NCBI GenBank assembly: GCA_026874595.1
Contig: JAPPUL010000062.1
Coordinates: 1 to 64,000 of the forward strand
DNA: 64,000 bases
Direction: 5' to 3'
From: Sipunculus nudus
Taxonomy: Eukaryota; Annelida; Sipuncula; Golfingiida; Sipunculidae
In this document: positions 21,639 through 37,480 of the stretch, piece after piece
How the letters are laid out: each line of letters opens with the position of its first letter
Numbering within the stretch: the stretch's first letter is position 1
Notes under the pieces: model-generated
Told to the model about the DNA's origin: nothing
Seen by the model: only the letters and a program-made list of their open reading frames with translations
Databases searched by the model: none
Translations under genes and position numbers: made by a program

Positions 21639-23661
21639 GACACATTATTAGTGTTATTATTAGTAGCTATCCTGTACAGGACAATCCATTTTTGACAGAA
21701 ATAAAAAATAATACAAATCCAACTGAATACTTCTTCTATTCTTGAGTGCTGGAAATAAGAAAAAGCGATGAAAATGAAACTTGAAGAGTTGAACGTCCAG
21801 AATGCCGAAACGCAAGCGCAGCCGCGTTCGTGTTAGACAGAGACCCGACCTCTAGGTAACAGAGACGTGACCTTTCATTCCTGGACATATAGGTCGGCCT
21901 GAGGACATCTTCAAGTCTGATGATGGCTTAAATTAGGGCTGTCCTTGAAGAAAAAAGGCAGTCGGTCAGCCTGCGTCCGGGAATTATAAAATTCCAAGAA
22001 GTCCTGCCCATCACGGATTAACTGTAATGTCCCCTTGGTGTAGGTTATCTGTAATGTGAAATTTAATATATTTTAAAAATTGGAATCTTTGGTTAAAAAA
22101 GGAGAGACTTTTAAGGAGTCTGAAGTGGTAAGTAATAAGATAAAAAAATTTGAGGCCCTAGTTCCGTGGTGGGTTAGGACTTGATATATAAAAATATATT
22201 CTGGCATGAGAGAGGGGTGCTGTCCAATTTTTTGGCGCCTGCCGCACGTTTGTGAATAAAACGGTACGTTTGACACGGGCGCGATGGAAATTTAAGAGGA
22301 AAGGTAGTAATCCCAAGCCGTAGTTGAATTGTTTTGACCCCAGAGTATGCAGTCCTGGCTTAAATAGGCATGGGACGGGCTCTTTTTTATACCCGGAACG
22401 CCAGAAGAGGCTGGAGATTGAATGAAGGATTGGGCCAGTTTTCATCCGAAAAACCTGGGAATTGGCAATTTAAAAAAATGACAGGGACCTTCTTAGCCCG
22501 TTCCAGCTCAGGGAACGGTCATTAGAATATTGTCGGGAATCCATATTATCCTACCTGTGGGCTGGGACGGTCCAGAAAACCGCAATTATACGGGTATCCA
22601 TAAAATTGTATGTCAATTTTTGTCATTAATAAATATATATACATCTATAACGCGGACAGCTGGAGAATTCGCGGAGAATTCATCATGATGATATTATTAA
22701 ATGTGAGCAAAGGTACAATTTATGTTTTGTATCATATTTCCTTAAGAACCTGTAAATTTGATATCCTGCATGGTTTTGTTACGGTTTGCACAGTAAACTG
22801 TTGAAAAAATATATAGTGTTTAGCGTTTTCGTCTGATGTAAGATCGGTAGTCAATGTTAGCTGGTGATTCAGATTGGTGTTAGTGGCAGTCCCACATTGT
22901 TTGCGCTGGTTATTATTTCGGTAATTTAACAGTGAATAAATGTCTTTAGAGTAATATAGTGGTAGATTTTAAATGATTTTAACGTGTAATTAAAAGTATC
23001 ATTGCATATAAAATCTCTCCGTGAATTGTCCGGGAATTCCCCGCGTTTACATATAAACGCATTTACCAGCCGTATGAAAGTTTTTGTCCGCTTTCATAAT
23101 GTTTGCCGTGCCCCGGACACAAATTTAAGACGAGATGGACTAAACCCCGCCCCTGTAGGATTGTTTGGACTCTGAAGAAACGAACCCTCGCAGGAAATGC
23201 GGTGGGACGGGCTCTTTCTTATTCGATGAACGCTCGAAAAGAGTGGTGAATGATTGAAAAAATAGGGTCATTTTCACTGTCATCTTGAATAACGGAATAA
23301 ATATTTTTTTAAAAATTCATAGAGACTTGGTCATCCAATAACAGCAGAAAAAAATGTTCTTTCAAATGTTGTGTGGTGTCCATGGTACCCTCGCCCCACC
23401 GCCGGGATCCAAAGAGAAGCCTGGATTTTACTGCAAAAAAAACACAAACACCCCCCCCCCCCAAAAAAAAAAAACAAAAACAAAAAAACTTTTATTCATT
23501 TTATTTTTATTTTTTATTACTGGATGTAATTGAATATCATGGTTTATTTATAAAAAAATAAGATGCAATTCATTGGATGAAAAGAGATTTTATTAAATAT
23601 ATTGATACAGTTTATAACAGTTTGATATTTGATTTTTTTTAATTTATAGACAGACAATTTG
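15741..23661 (+). repeat. Macrosatellite unit U2 (complete)
   Basis: Sub-feature positions: satellite 15741-18381; exon-like stretch 18439-18636; M1 18643-20082; hairpin pair 20102-20133 and 20170-20201; M2 20234-21408; (GACA)9 21601-21636; minus-strand frame 22158-22445 and relative 23140-23283; C12-A12 23451-23474. Confidence 0.96.
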
Positions 23662-26600
23662 TTACCTCAAATCTGTACTCATGGTCCAACATGCATGTAT
23701 TTGGTGTTCTTAGACCCATTTTAGGGTGTATATCCATGATAACAAGATAATATTACCTTGTTCCCACCAGCAAACATTTCAAGCCCCCAGAAAGCTGATT
23801 TCAGCTGAGGACAGTATATGGCTTATTATACACAGGCAAATAGTGTTTTGGACCACCTCATCTCTACCAGACTCATCACACACACCTGGTTTGGCTATCA
23901 TTGCAATCCATTTACACCCACTGGCTGGAATCTCAAAGCATTTGGTTCAAATCCCTCAGAAAAAAAATTAGGGCCAGTTTGAATTTCCAAATCTGGACAC
24001 AGTGGACATAGTGATATACAGAAAAAATCCATTTTTCCCCTCAAATCTGTACTGATGGTCCCACAAACCTGGTTTTGGTGTCATTAGGCCCAGTTTAGTG
24101 TGTATATACAGGGAAACAAGATAATATTACCCTGTTCCCACAAACAAAAATTTCATGCCCCCAGAAACCTGATTTCAGGCCAGTTTATGCTTATACACAG
24201 TCAAATAGGTTCTGGCCCCTCCTCATCCCCACAAAACTCAACACACACTCCTGGTTTGGGTATCATTGCAATCCATTTACACCCACTGGCTGGCATCACC
24301 AAGCATTTGGCTCAACTCCCTCAGAAAAAAAATTAGGGCCAGTTTGAATTTCCAAATCTGGACACAGTGAACATAGTGATATACAGAGAAAATCCATTTC
24401 CCCCCCTCAAATCTGTACTGATGGTCCCACAAACCTAGTTTTGGTGTCATTAGGCCCAGTTTAGGGTGTATATACAGGTAAACAAGATTATATTACCCTG
24501 TTCCCACAAACAAAAATTTCATGCCCCCAGAAACCTGATTTCAGGCCAGTTTATGCTTATACACAGTCAAATAGGTTCTGGCCCCCTTCATATCCACAAA
24601 ACTCAACACACACTCCTGGTTTGGGTATCATTGCAATCCATTTACACCCACTGGCTGGCATCACCAAGCATTTGGCTCAACTCCCTCAGAAAAAAAATTA
24701 GGGCCAGTTTGAATTCCCAAATCTGGACACAGTGAACATAGTGATATACAGGGAAAATCCATTTTTTTTACCTCAAATCTGTAATGATGGTCCCTAAAAC
24801 ATGGTTTAGGTGTCATTAGGCCCAATTTAAGGTGTATATACAGGGAAACAAGATAATATTACCCTGTTGACACAAACAAGAATTTCAAGCCCCCAGAAAC
24901 CTGATTTCAGGCCAGTTTATGCTTATACACAGTCAGATAGGTTCTGGCCCCCCTCATCTCCACAAAACTCAACACACACACCTGGTTTGGTATCATTGCA
25001 ATCCATTTACACCCACTGGCTGGCATCACCAAGCATTTGGCTCAACTCCCTCAGAAAAAAAATTAGGGCCAGTTTGAATTTCCAAATCTGGACACAGTGA
25101 ACATAGTGATATACAGAGAAAATCCATTTCCCCCCCTCAAATCTGTACTGATGGTCCCACAAACCTAGTTTTGGTGTCATTAGGCCCAGTTTAGGGTGTA
25201 TATACAGGTAAACAAGATTATATTACCCTGTTCCCACAAACAAAAATTTCATGCCCCCAGAAACCTGATTTCAGGCCAGTTTATGCTTATACACAGTCAA
25301 ATAGGTTCTGGCCCCCTTCATATCCACAAAACTCAACACACACTCCTGGTTTGGGTATCATTGCAATCCATTTACACCCACTGGCTGGCATCACCAAGCA
25401 TTTGGCTCAACTCCCTCAGAAAAAAAATTAGGGCCAGTTTGAATTCCCAAATCTGGACACAGTGAACATAGTGATATACAGGGAAAATCCATTTTTTTTA
25501 CCTCAAATCTGTAATGATGGTCCCTAAAACATGGTTTAGGTGTCATTAGGCCCAATTTAAGGTGTATATACAGGGAAACAAGATAATATTACCCTGTTGA
25601 CACAAACAAGAATTTCAAGCCCCCAGAAACCTGATTTCAGGCCAGTTTATGCTTATACACAGTCAGATAGGTTCTGGCCCCCCTCATCTCCACAAAACTC
25701 AACACACACACCTGGTTTGGTATCATTGCAATCCATTTACACCCACTGGCTGGTATCTCAAAGCATTTGGCTCAACTCCATCAGAAAAAAAATTAGGACC
25801 AGTTTGAATTTCCAAATCTGGACACAGTGAACATAGTGATATACAGATAAAATCCATTTTTCCCCCTCAAATCTGTACTGATGGTCCCACAAACCTGGTT
25901 TTGGTGTCATTAGGCCCAGTTTAGGGTGTATATACAGGGAAACAAGAAAATATTACCCTGTTCCCACAAACAAAAATTTCATTCCCCCAGAAACCTGATT
26001 TCAGGCCAGTTTATGCTTATACACAGTCAAATAGGTTCTGGCCTCCTTCATCTCCACCAGACTCTTCACAAACACCTGGCTTGGGTTTCATTGCAATCCA
26101 TTCACACCCACTGGCTGGCATCTCCAAGCATATAGCTCAACTTCTTCAGAAAAAAATATAGACCACTTTAAAGTTTATCAAATCTGGACATAGTGGTTTA
26201 TGCAGAAATCAATTGTTCTGATCTCAAATCTGAAATAGTGGTCATAGAACATTGGTTGGTTCTTGTATGATTTTATTCAATTTACAATCAATTTGCAGGA
26301 AAACCTGGCATTTTATTTTACTTCAATACACCAACAATAAACAATCTAAGGACAAGTGAACAGGCTACCATACATATCTTAGGGAAAGGAAAACAGCAAA
26401 GGTTGTTTACATTGAGGACACATGGCAACCAGGTGGTTGGCGCTGGTCTGTGAAGCTTACGAAGCAGCAATCAAAGGAAGACGATAACAACACAATAGAA
26501 GTCTTCTTCATGGGCCATCGCACACCCATAGAACACGGCTCCAACTGTCAAGTGTAATGCCCCTGCCGACATTTACTATCACATACTGCCGCCACTTATG

Positions 26601-29519
26601 GTCACGGCAATAGGATGTACTTTTTTATTTGAAGAAAAAACGATCCCAGATTTGACGAAACTTACAATATAAACACATAATGTGACCGAGAGTGTTAGAC
26701 GCTATCGAATGCTGAAAACTAAAGGTCTTCAGCATTAAAATAACAGAATTATAGGCGTATCTTTGAATGGTCCCATGTTCTCGTTTGACAAGAAATGATG
26801 CGAGATATGACGAGATATTCAATTTTGTCACTTCAAACTAGTCAAGTGAATCTTGAACAATAGAAAAATAAAATCTCTGGCATTCAAATGACAGAGATAT
26901 AGACATTTGTTCGAATTCTCGAATATTCTCATTTGGCGGGAGATGGTACGAGATGTGGCGAGATATAAGTTATTATCTTGTTAAGCTCCCAAAACGCAAC
27001 AAAATGCTGAAAACTGCTCCTCTTTAGCCGAAAAGGTGACCAAGTTATATGCATTTCTGTGAAATCTCGTAATTTCTCGTTTGACGGAAAACAGAGCGAG
27101 ATTCTACGAGACTTGCAATTAACTGCATTAGTGGGAAGGGAATGCTACCTCATGCAGAAAACTAGACACTTGTAGTATAAATATTAACAGAGATAGAAGC
27201 AAAAAACTTATTATTTTCAGATTGCCAAGTTTTACCCCAAAACTTGCTTACCATGGTAACAGCAGCGCAAAGCTACATGTAGGCAGGAATAAGCCGACGA
27301 TCCTAGTTTCAGATAAGACAGTAAACATTGTGCCACGTTTAATATTTTTTTTGGTATTGCAGAAAAATGGTAAGTTGCAGTGTTTCCAGTACCACGCCCC
27401 CTGGTGGCTAATTTCAAAAAATGAAAAAACAAGTTCGAGATAATACAGAACAACAGAAAATATGTCACTTTCAGAACCTTAGCTGTAAAACTGCCACCTG
27501 TAAATCGTATTTAATGAAATCTCGAAAAGTCTCATTTGACGACAAATGGCACGAGATTTTGCGAGACTTACATTAATTTCGCATAGAGCATATTAAATGC
27601 TACGCAATACAAAAAACTAGACCTCTCTAACTTGAATAATGAGAAATTTGGAGGGAAATTTTCGAATTTTCTGAATTTCCCCCAAAAATACGTTACCATG
27701 GTAACCATTGACCGGAAAAATTTGCCAGCACTTGGAAAGCTAACATAGTGAGGAATAAAATGAGCTACAGATTATGCGGCTACGATTATTATTGACGAAC
27801 ATATGAAGAAAATAAAGATTTTAGGTTTTTTGGTGACCCTGACCTTGACCTTTGACCGATCATGACCAAAAACAATAGGCTCCGAGGAGAACCAATCTTA
27901 CACTTGATGCATAAGTTTCAGAGCGATTGCTTAAAAACTGTGGCCTCTAGCGCGTGTACATACAGACAAACAGACAGACAAACAAACAAACAAACAAACA
28001 AACATACGCGGGTGATCAACATGCTTGCGAAAATCGAAGATTTCCGGCAAGCAACAAACAGACAAACAGACATCCGCGACTGACCAACCAGCTTGCGAAA
28101 ATCGAAGATTTCCGGCAAGCAATAAAGTCTGGACTGTGCCTCCAACATGTATGATCATAGATGGGGCCCGGAGAGGCCGTCACGCACCGCTGCACACGCC
28201 GGCCGCCCACCGTAGGGACCCTGCCGCCACTTGCGGCGACGGCACGTGTCTTCGTGGTTTGGCGAAAAACGGCGCGAGATTTGACGAGACTAACAATGTG
28301 ACCCCTGAATGTGACTGCGAGTGTCAGCCGCTATCCAGCGCTGCAAACCATGTGTCTGTAGCGTGAAAAATGACATAATTATAGGCATTTCTTTGAATGG
28401 TCACGTGTTCTCGTTTCACGAGAAACGGTGCGAGATATGACGAGACTTGCGATTGAATGACTAAGAACTAGAGGGATGCTGTCTAAGGCCAAACACCAGA
28501 CCTTTCTATCGCAAATATCAACAGAGAGAGAAGCTGGAAAACTCCGAATTTTCAGATTGTCAAGTTTTACCCCAAAATTTGGTAACCATGGTAACGGCAG
28601 CACAAAGCAACATGTGCGAAGGGATAAGCCAATGTTCCTAGTTTCAGATACGACCCAAAAAATGGTGTCACGTTTAATATTTTTTGAGATATTGCAGAAA
28701 AATGATATGTTACAGTGTTTCATGTACCACGCCCCCTGGTGGCTATTTCCAAAAAATGAAAAATTGATTTCGAGATATTTCTAAACAACACAAAATATGT
28801 CATTTTCAAAGTCATAGTTTAAAAAATGCGACCTGTAAGCCATATTTAATGAAATCTCGAAAATTCTCGTTTGACGAGAAATGGTGCGAGATTTTACGAG
28901 ACTTTTACTTGTATGATAAAAAGCTTATTTAGTACTATATGATGCAAAAAACTAGAACTCTCTAGCTTTAAAAATGACAAAGTTAGAAAAATTAGGCCTT
29001 TTATTTTCGAAAATCATGAGATTTCCCCCAAAATGTGTAACCATAGAAACAGCAGATTTCAGCAACATATACATCAGAAGAAAGGCCTTGGAATGCCGAT
29101 TAAAATGAGCCATGTTTGAAGTGGCTATGACAAATAGTAATGGAGATATGAAGAAAAGAGCACTTTAGGAACTTTTGATGACCTTGACCTTGACCTTTGA
29201 CCTATATTGCCCCAAAACAATAGGCTTCTTGCATTTTTGATTCTACACAAACTGTGAAAGTTTGAAAGCGATGGGATGAAAATTGCGACCTGTAGAGACT
29301 GGACAGACAAACAAACAAACAAACAAACAGACTAGATGACCTGAGGTCACGCGCTTGCCGGAAGTGACCGGAAATAAGACAGCGAAATAGATGGACAGTT
29401 ACTAGGCAGACAGACAGACAGGGAACATTCGGATCTGATCAAATGAAAAACCTCTATCATGGGGGAAACAGTAGCACATATGAATAAGGTCTTGCTGATT
29501 TTCAAAAGTCAAAGAGGAG

Positions 29520-29559
<40 letters not shown>

Positions 29560-31582
29560 GACACATTATTAGTGTTATTATTAGTAGCTATCCTGTACAG
29601 GACAATCCATTTTTGACAGAAATAAAAAATAATACAAATCCAACTGAATACTTCTTCTATTCTTGAGTGCTGGAAATAAGAAAAAGCGATGAAAATGAAA
29701 CTTGAAGAGTTGAACGTCCAGAATGCCGAAACGCAAGCGCAGCCGCGTTCGTGTTAGACAGAGACCCGACCTCTAGGTAACAGAGACGTGACCTTTCATT
29801 CCTGGACATATAGGTCGGCCTGAGGACATCTTCAAGTCTGATGATGGCTTAAATTAGGGCTGTCCTTGAAGAAAAAAGGCAGTCGGTCAGCCTGCGTCCG
29901 GGAATTATAAAATTCCAAGAAGTCCTGCCCATCACGGATTAACTGTAATGTCCCCTTGGTGTAGGTTATCTGTAATGTGAAATTTAATATATTTTAAAAA
30001 TTGGAATCTTTGGTTAAAAAAGGAGAGACTTTTAAGGAGTCTGAAGTGGTAAGTAATAAGATAAAAAAATTTGAGGCCCTAGTTCCGTGGTGGGTTAGGA
30101 CTTGATATATAAAAATATATTCTGGCATGAGAGAGGGGTGCTGTCCAATTTTTTGGCGCCTGCCGCACGTTTGTGAATAAAACGGTACGTTTGACACGGG
30201 CGCGATGGAAATTTAAGAGGAAAGGTAGTAATCCCAAGCCGTAGTTGAATTGTTTTGACCCCAGAGTATGCAGTCCTGGCTTAAATAGGCATGGGACGGG
30301 CTCTTTTTTATACCCGGAACGCCAGAAGAGGCTGGAGATTGAATGAAGGATTGGGCCAGTTTTCATCCGAAAAACCTGGGAATTGGCAATTTAAAAAAAT
30401 GACAGGGACCTTCTTAGCCCGTTCCAGCTCAGGGAACGGTCATTAGAATATTGTCGGGAATCCATATTATCCTACCTGTGGGCTGGGACGGTCCAGAAAA
30501 CCGCAATTATACGGGTATCCATAAAATTGTATGTCAATTTTTGTCATTAATAAATATATATACATCTATAACGCGGACAGCTGGAGAATTCGCGGAGAAT
30601 TCATCATGATGATATTATTAAATGTGAGCAAAGGTACAATTTATGTTTTGTATCATATTTCCTTAAGAACCTGTAAATTTGATATCCTGCATGGTTTTGT
30701 TACGGTTTGCACAGTAAACTGTTGAAAAAATATATAGTGTTTAGCGTTTTCGTCTGATGTAAGATCGGTAGTCAATGTTAGCTGGTGATTCAGATTGGTG
30801 TTAGTGGCAGTCCCACATTGTTTGCGCTGGTTATTATTTCGGTAATTTAACAGTGAATAAATGTCTTTAGAGTAATATAGTGGTAGATTTTAAATGATTT
30901 TAACGTGTAATTAAAAGTATCATTGCATATAAAATCTCTCCGTGAATTGTCCGGGAATTCCCCGCGTTTACATATAAACGCATTTACCAGCCGTATGAAA
31001 GTTTTTGTCCGCTTTCATAATGTTTGCCGTGCCCCGGACACAAATTTAAGACGAGATGGACTAAACCCCGCCCCTGTAGGATTGTTTGGACTCTGAAGAA
31101 ACGAACCCTCGCAGGAAATGCGGTGGGACGGGCTCTTTCTTATTCGATGAACGCTCGAAAAGAGTGGTGAATGATTGAAAAAATAGGGTCATTTTCACTG
31201 TCATCTTGAATAACGGAATAAATATTTTTTTAAAAATTCATAGAGACTTGGTCATCCAATAACAGCAGAAAAAAATGTTCTTTCAAATGTTGTGTGGTGT
31301 CCATGGTACCCTCGCCCCACCGCCGGGATCCAAAGAGAAGCCTGGATTTTACTGCAAAAAAAACACAAACACCCCCCCCCCCCAAAAAAAAAAAACAAAA
31401 ACAAAAAAACTTTTATTCATTTTATTTTTATTTTTTATTACTGGATGTAATTGAATATCATGGTTTATTTATAAAAAAATAAGATGCAATTCATTGGATG
31501 AAAAGAGATTTTATTAAATATATTGATACAGTTTATAACAGTTTGATATTTGATTTTTTTTAATTTATAGACAGACAATTTG
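23662..31582 (+). repeat. Macrosatellite unit U3 (complete)
   Basis: Sub-feature positions: satellite 23662-26302; exon-like stretch 26360-26557; M1 26564-28003; M2 28155-29329; (GACA)9 29522-29557; minus-strand frame 30079-30366 and relative 31061-31204; C12-A12 31372-31395. Confidence 0.96.
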
Positions 31583-34500
31583 TTACCTCAAATCTGTACT
31601 CATGGTCCAACATGCATGTATTTGGTGTTCTTAGACCCATTTTAGGGTGTATATCCATGATAACAAGATAATATTACCTTGTTCCCACCAGCAAACATTT
31701 CAAGCCCCCAGAAAGCTGATTTCAGCTGAGGACAGTATATGGCTTATTATACACAGGCAAATAGTGTTTTGGACCACCTCATCTCTACCAGACTCATCAC
31801 ACACACCTGGTTTGGCTATCATTGCAATCCATTTACACCCACTGGCTGGAATCTCAAAGCATTTGGTTCAAATCCCTCAGAAAAAAAATTAGGGCCAGTT
31901 TGAATTTCCAAATCTGGACACAGTGGACATAGTGATATACAGAAAAAATCCATTTTTCCCCTCAAATCTGTACTGATGGTCCCACAAACCTGGTTTTGGT
32001 GTCATTAGGCCCAGTTTAGTGTGTATATACAGGGAAACAAGATAATATTACCCTGTTCCCACAAACAAAAATTTCATGCCCCCAGAAACCTGATTTCAGG
32101 CCAGTTTATGCTTATACACAGTCAAATAGGTTCTGGCCCCTCCTCATCCCCACAAAACTCAACACACACTCCTGGTTTGGGTATCATTGCAATCCATTTA
32201 CACCCACTGGCTGGCATCACCAAGCATTTGGCTCAACTCCCTCAGAAAAAAAATTAGGGCCAGTTTGAATTTCCAAATCTGGACACAGTGAACATAGTGA
32301 TATACAGAGAAAATCCATTTCCCCCCCTCAAATCTGTACTGATGGTCCCACAAACCTAGTTTTGGTGTCATTAGGCCCAGTTTAGGGTGTATATACAGGT
32401 AAACAAGATTATATTACCCTGTTCCCACAAACAAAAATTTCATGCCCCCAGAAACCTGATTTCAGGCCAGTTTATGCTTATACACAGTCAAATAGGTTCT
32501 GGCCCCCTTCATATCCACAAAACTCAACACACACTCCTGGTTTGGGTATCATTGCAATCCATTTACACCCACTGGCTGGCATCACCAAGCATTTGGCTCA
32601 ACTCCCTCAGAAAAAAAATTAGGGCCAGTTTGAATTCCCAAATCTGGACACAGTGAACATAGTGATATACAGGGAAAATCCATTTTTTTTACCTCAAATC
32701 TGTAATGATGGTCCCTAAAACATGGTTTAGGTGTCATTAGGCCCAATTTAAGGTGTATATACAGGGAAACAAGATAATATTACCCTGTTGACACAAACAA
32801 GAATTTCAAGCCCCCAGAAACCTGATTTCAGGCCAGTTTATGCTTATACACAGTCAGATAGGTTCTGGCCCCCCTCATCTCCACAAAACTCAACACACAC
32901 ACCTGGTTTGGTATCATTGCAATCCATTTACACCCACTGGCTGGCATCACCAAGCATTTGGCTCAACTCCCTCAGAAAAAAAATTAGGGCCAGTTTGAAT
33001 TTCCAAATCTGGACACAGTGAACATAGTGATATACAGAGAAAATCCATTTCCCCCCCTCAAATCTGTACTGATGGTCCCACAAACCTAGTTTTGGTGTCA
33101 TTAGGCCCAGTTTAGGGTGTATATACAGGTAAACAAGATTATATTACCCTGTTCCCACAAACAAAAATTTCATGCCCCCAGAAACCTGATTTCAGGCCAG
33201 TTTATGCTTATACACAGTCAAATAGGTTCTGGCCCCCTTCATATCCACAAAACTCAACACACACTCCTGGTTTGGGTATCATTGCAATCCATTTACACCC
33301 ACTGGCTGGCATCACCAAGCATTTGGCTCAACTCCCTCAGAAAAAAAATTAGGGCCAGTTTGAATTCCCAAATCTGGACACAGTGAACATAGTGATATAC
33401 AGGGAAAATCCATTTTTTTTACCTCAAATCTGTAATGATGGTCCCTAAAACATGGTTTAGGTGTCATTAGGCCCAATTTAAGGTGTATATACAGGGAAAC
33501 AAGATAATATTACCCTGTTGACACAAACAAGAATTTCAAGCCCCCAGAAACCTGATTTCAGGCCAGTTTATGCTTATACACAGTCAGATAGGTTCTGGCC
33601 CCCCTCATCTCCACAAAACTCAACACACACACCTGGTTTGGTATCATTGCAATCCATTTACACCCACTGGCTGGTATCTCAAAGCATTTGGCTCAACTCC
33701 ATCAGAAAAAAAATTAGGACCAGTTTGAATTTCCAAATCTGGACACAGTGAACATAGTGATATACAGATAAAATCCATTTTTCCCCCTCAAATCTGTACT
33801 GATGGTCCCACAAACCTGGTTTTGGTGTCATTAGGCCCAGTTTAGGGTGTATATACAGGGAAACAAGAAAATATTACCCTGTTCCCACAAACAAAAATTT
33901 CATTCCCCCAGAAACCTGATTTCAGGCCAGTTTATGCTTATACACAGTCAAATAGGTTCTGGCCTCCTTCATCTCCACCAGACTCTTCACAAACACCTGG
34001 CTTGGGTTTCATTGCAATCCATTCACACCCACTGGCTGGCATCTCCAAGCATATAGCTCAACTTCTTCAGAAAAAAATATAGACCACTTTAAAGTTTATC
34101 AAATCTGGACATAGTGGTTTATGCAGAAATCAATTGTTCTGATCTCAAATCTGAAATAGTGGTCATAGAACATTGGTTGGTTCTTGTATGATTTTATTCA
34201 ATTTACAATCAATTTGCAGGAAAACCTGGCATTTTATTTTACTTCAATACACCAACAATAAACAATCTAAGGACAAGTGAACAGGCTACCATACATATCT
34301 TAGGGAAAGGAAAACAGCAAAGGTTGTTTACATTGAGGACACATGGCAACCAGGTGGTTGGCGCTGGTCTGTGAAGCTTACGAAGCAGCAATCAAAGGAA
34401 GACGATAACAACACAATAGAAGTCTTCTTCATGGGCCATCGCACACCCATAGAACACGGCTCCAACTGTCAAGTGTAATGCCCCTGCCGACATTTACTAT

Positions 34501-37440
34501 CACATACTGCCGCCACTTATGGTCACGGCAATAGGATGTACTTTTTTATTTGAAGAAAAAACGATCCCAGATTTGACGAAACTTACAATATAAACACATA
34601 ATGTGACCGAGAGTGTTAGACGCTATCGAATGCTGAAAACTAAAGGTCTTCAGCATTAAAATAACAGAATTATAGGCGTATCTTTGAATGGTCCCATGTT
34701 CTCGTTTGACAAGAAATGATGCGAGATATGACGAGATATTCAATTTTGTCACTTCAAACTAGTCAAGTGAATCTTGAACAATAGAAAAATAAAATCTCTG
34801 GCATTCAAATGACAGAGATATAGACATTTGTTCGAATTCTCGAATATTCTCATTTGGCGGGAGATGGTACGAGATGTGGCGAGATATAAGTTATTATCTT
34901 GTTAAGCTCCCAAAACGCAACAAAATGCTGAAAACTGCTCCTCTTTAGCCGAAAAGGTGACCAAGTTATATGCATTTCTGTGAAATCTCGTAATTTCTCG
35001 TTTGACGGAAAACAGAGCGAGATTCTACGAGACTTGCAATTAACTGCATTAGTGGGAAGGGAATGCTACCTCATGCAGAAAACTAGACACTTGTAGTATA
35101 AATATTAACAGAGATAGAAGCAAAAAACTTATTATTTTCAGATTGCCAAGTTTTACCCCAAAACTTGCTTACCATGGTAACAGCAGCGCAAAGCTACATG
35201 TAGGCAGGAATAAGCCGACGATCCTAGTTTCAGATAAGACAGTAAACATTGTGCCACGTTTAATATTTTTTTTGGTATTGCAGAAAAATGGTAAGTTGCA
35301 GTGTTTCCAGTACCACGCCCCCTGGTGGCTAATTTCAAAAAATGAAAAAACAAGTTCGAGATAATACAGAACAACAGAAAATATGTCACTTTCAGAACCT
35401 TAGCTGTAAAACTGCCACCTGTAAATCGTATTTAATGAAATCTCGAAAAGTCTCATTTGACGACAAATGGCACGAGATTTTGCGAGACTTACATTAATTT
35501 CGCATAGAGCATATTAAATGCTACGCAATACAAAAAACTAGACCTCTCTAACTTGAATAATGAGAAATTTGGAGGGAAATTTTCGAATTTTCTGAATTTC
35601 CCCCAAAAATACGTTACCATGGTAACCATTGACCGGAAAAATTTGCCAGCACTTGGAAAGCTAACATAGTGAGGAATAAAATGAGCTACAGATTATGCGG
35701 CTACGATTATTATTGACGAACATATGAAGAAAATAAAGATTTTAGGTTTTTTGGTGACCCTGACCTTGACCTTTGACCGATCATGACCAAAAACAATAGG
35801 CTCCGAGGAGAACCAATCTTACACTTGATGCATAAGTTTCAGAGCGATTGCTTAAAAACTGTGGCCTCTAGCGCGTGTACATACAGACAAACAGACAGAC
35901 AAACAAACAAACAAACAAACAAACATACGCGGGTGATCAACATGCTTGCGAAAATCGAAGATTTCCGGCAAGCAACAAACAGACAAACAGACATCCGCGA
36001 CTGACCAACCAGCTTGCGAAAATCGAAGATTTCCGGCAAGCAATAAAGTCTGGACTGTGCCTCCAACATGTATGATCATAGATGGGGCCCGGAGAGGCCG
36101 TCACGCACCGCTGCACACGCCGGCCGCCCACCGTAGGGACCCTGCCGCCACTTGCGGCGACGGCACGTGTCTTCGTGGTTTGGCGAAAAACGGCGCGAGA
36201 TTTGACGAGACTAACAATGTGACCCCTGAATGTGACTGCGAGTGTCAGCCGCTATCCAGCGCTGCAAACCATGTGTCTGTAGCGTGAAAAATGACATAAT
36301 TATAGGCATTTCTTTGAATGGTCACGTGTTCTCGTTTCACGAGAAACGGTGCGAGATATGACGAGACTTGCGATTGAATGACTAAGAACTAGAGGGATGC
36401 TGTCTAAGGCCAAACACCAGACCTTTCTATCGCAAATATCAACAGAGAGAGAAGCTGGAAAACTCCGAATTTTCAGATTGTCAAGTTTTACCCCAAAATT
36501 TGGTAACCATGGTAACGGCAGCACAAAGCAACATGTGCGAAGGGATAAGCCAATGTTCCTAGTTTCAGATACGACCCAAAAAATGGTGTCACGTTTAATA
36601 TTTTTTGAGATATTGCAGAAAAATGATATGTTACAGTGTTTCATGTACCACGCCCCCTGGTGGCTATTTCCAAAAAATGAAAAATTGATTTCGAGATATT
36701 TCTAAACAACACAAAATATGTCATTTTCAAAGTCATAGTTTAAAAAATGCGACCTGTAAGCCATATTTAATGAAATCTCGAAAATTCTCGTTTGACGAGA
36801 AATGGTGCGAGATTTTACGAGACTTTTACTTGTATGATAAAAAGCTTATTTAGTACTATATGATGCAAAAAACTAGAACTCTCTAGCTTTAAAAATGACA
36901 AAGTTAGAAAAATTAGGCCTTTTATTTTCGAAAATCATGAGATTTCCCCCAAAATGTGTAACCATAGAAACAGCAGATTTCAGCAACATATACATCAGAA
37001 GAAAGGCCTTGGAATGCCGATTAAAATGAGCCATGTTTGAAGTGGCTATGACAAATAGTAATGGAGATATGAAGAAAAGAGCACTTTAGGAACTTTTGAT
37101 GACCTTGACCTTGACCTTTGACCTATATTGCCCCAAAACAATAGGCTTCTTGCATTTTTGATTCTACACAAACTGTGAAAGTTTGAAAGCGATGGGATGA
37201 AAATTGCGACCTGTAGAGACTGGACAGACAAACAAACAAACAAACAAACAGACTAGATGACCTGAGGTCACGCGCTTGCCGGAAGTGACCGGAAATAAGA
37301 CAGCGAAATAGATGGACAGTTACTAGGCAGACAGACAGACAGGGAACATTCGGATCTGATCAAATGAAAAACCTCTATCATGGGGGAAACAGTAGCACAT
37401 ATGAATAAGGTCTTGCTGATTTTCAAAAGTCAAAGAGGAG

Positions 37441-37480
<40 letters not shown>
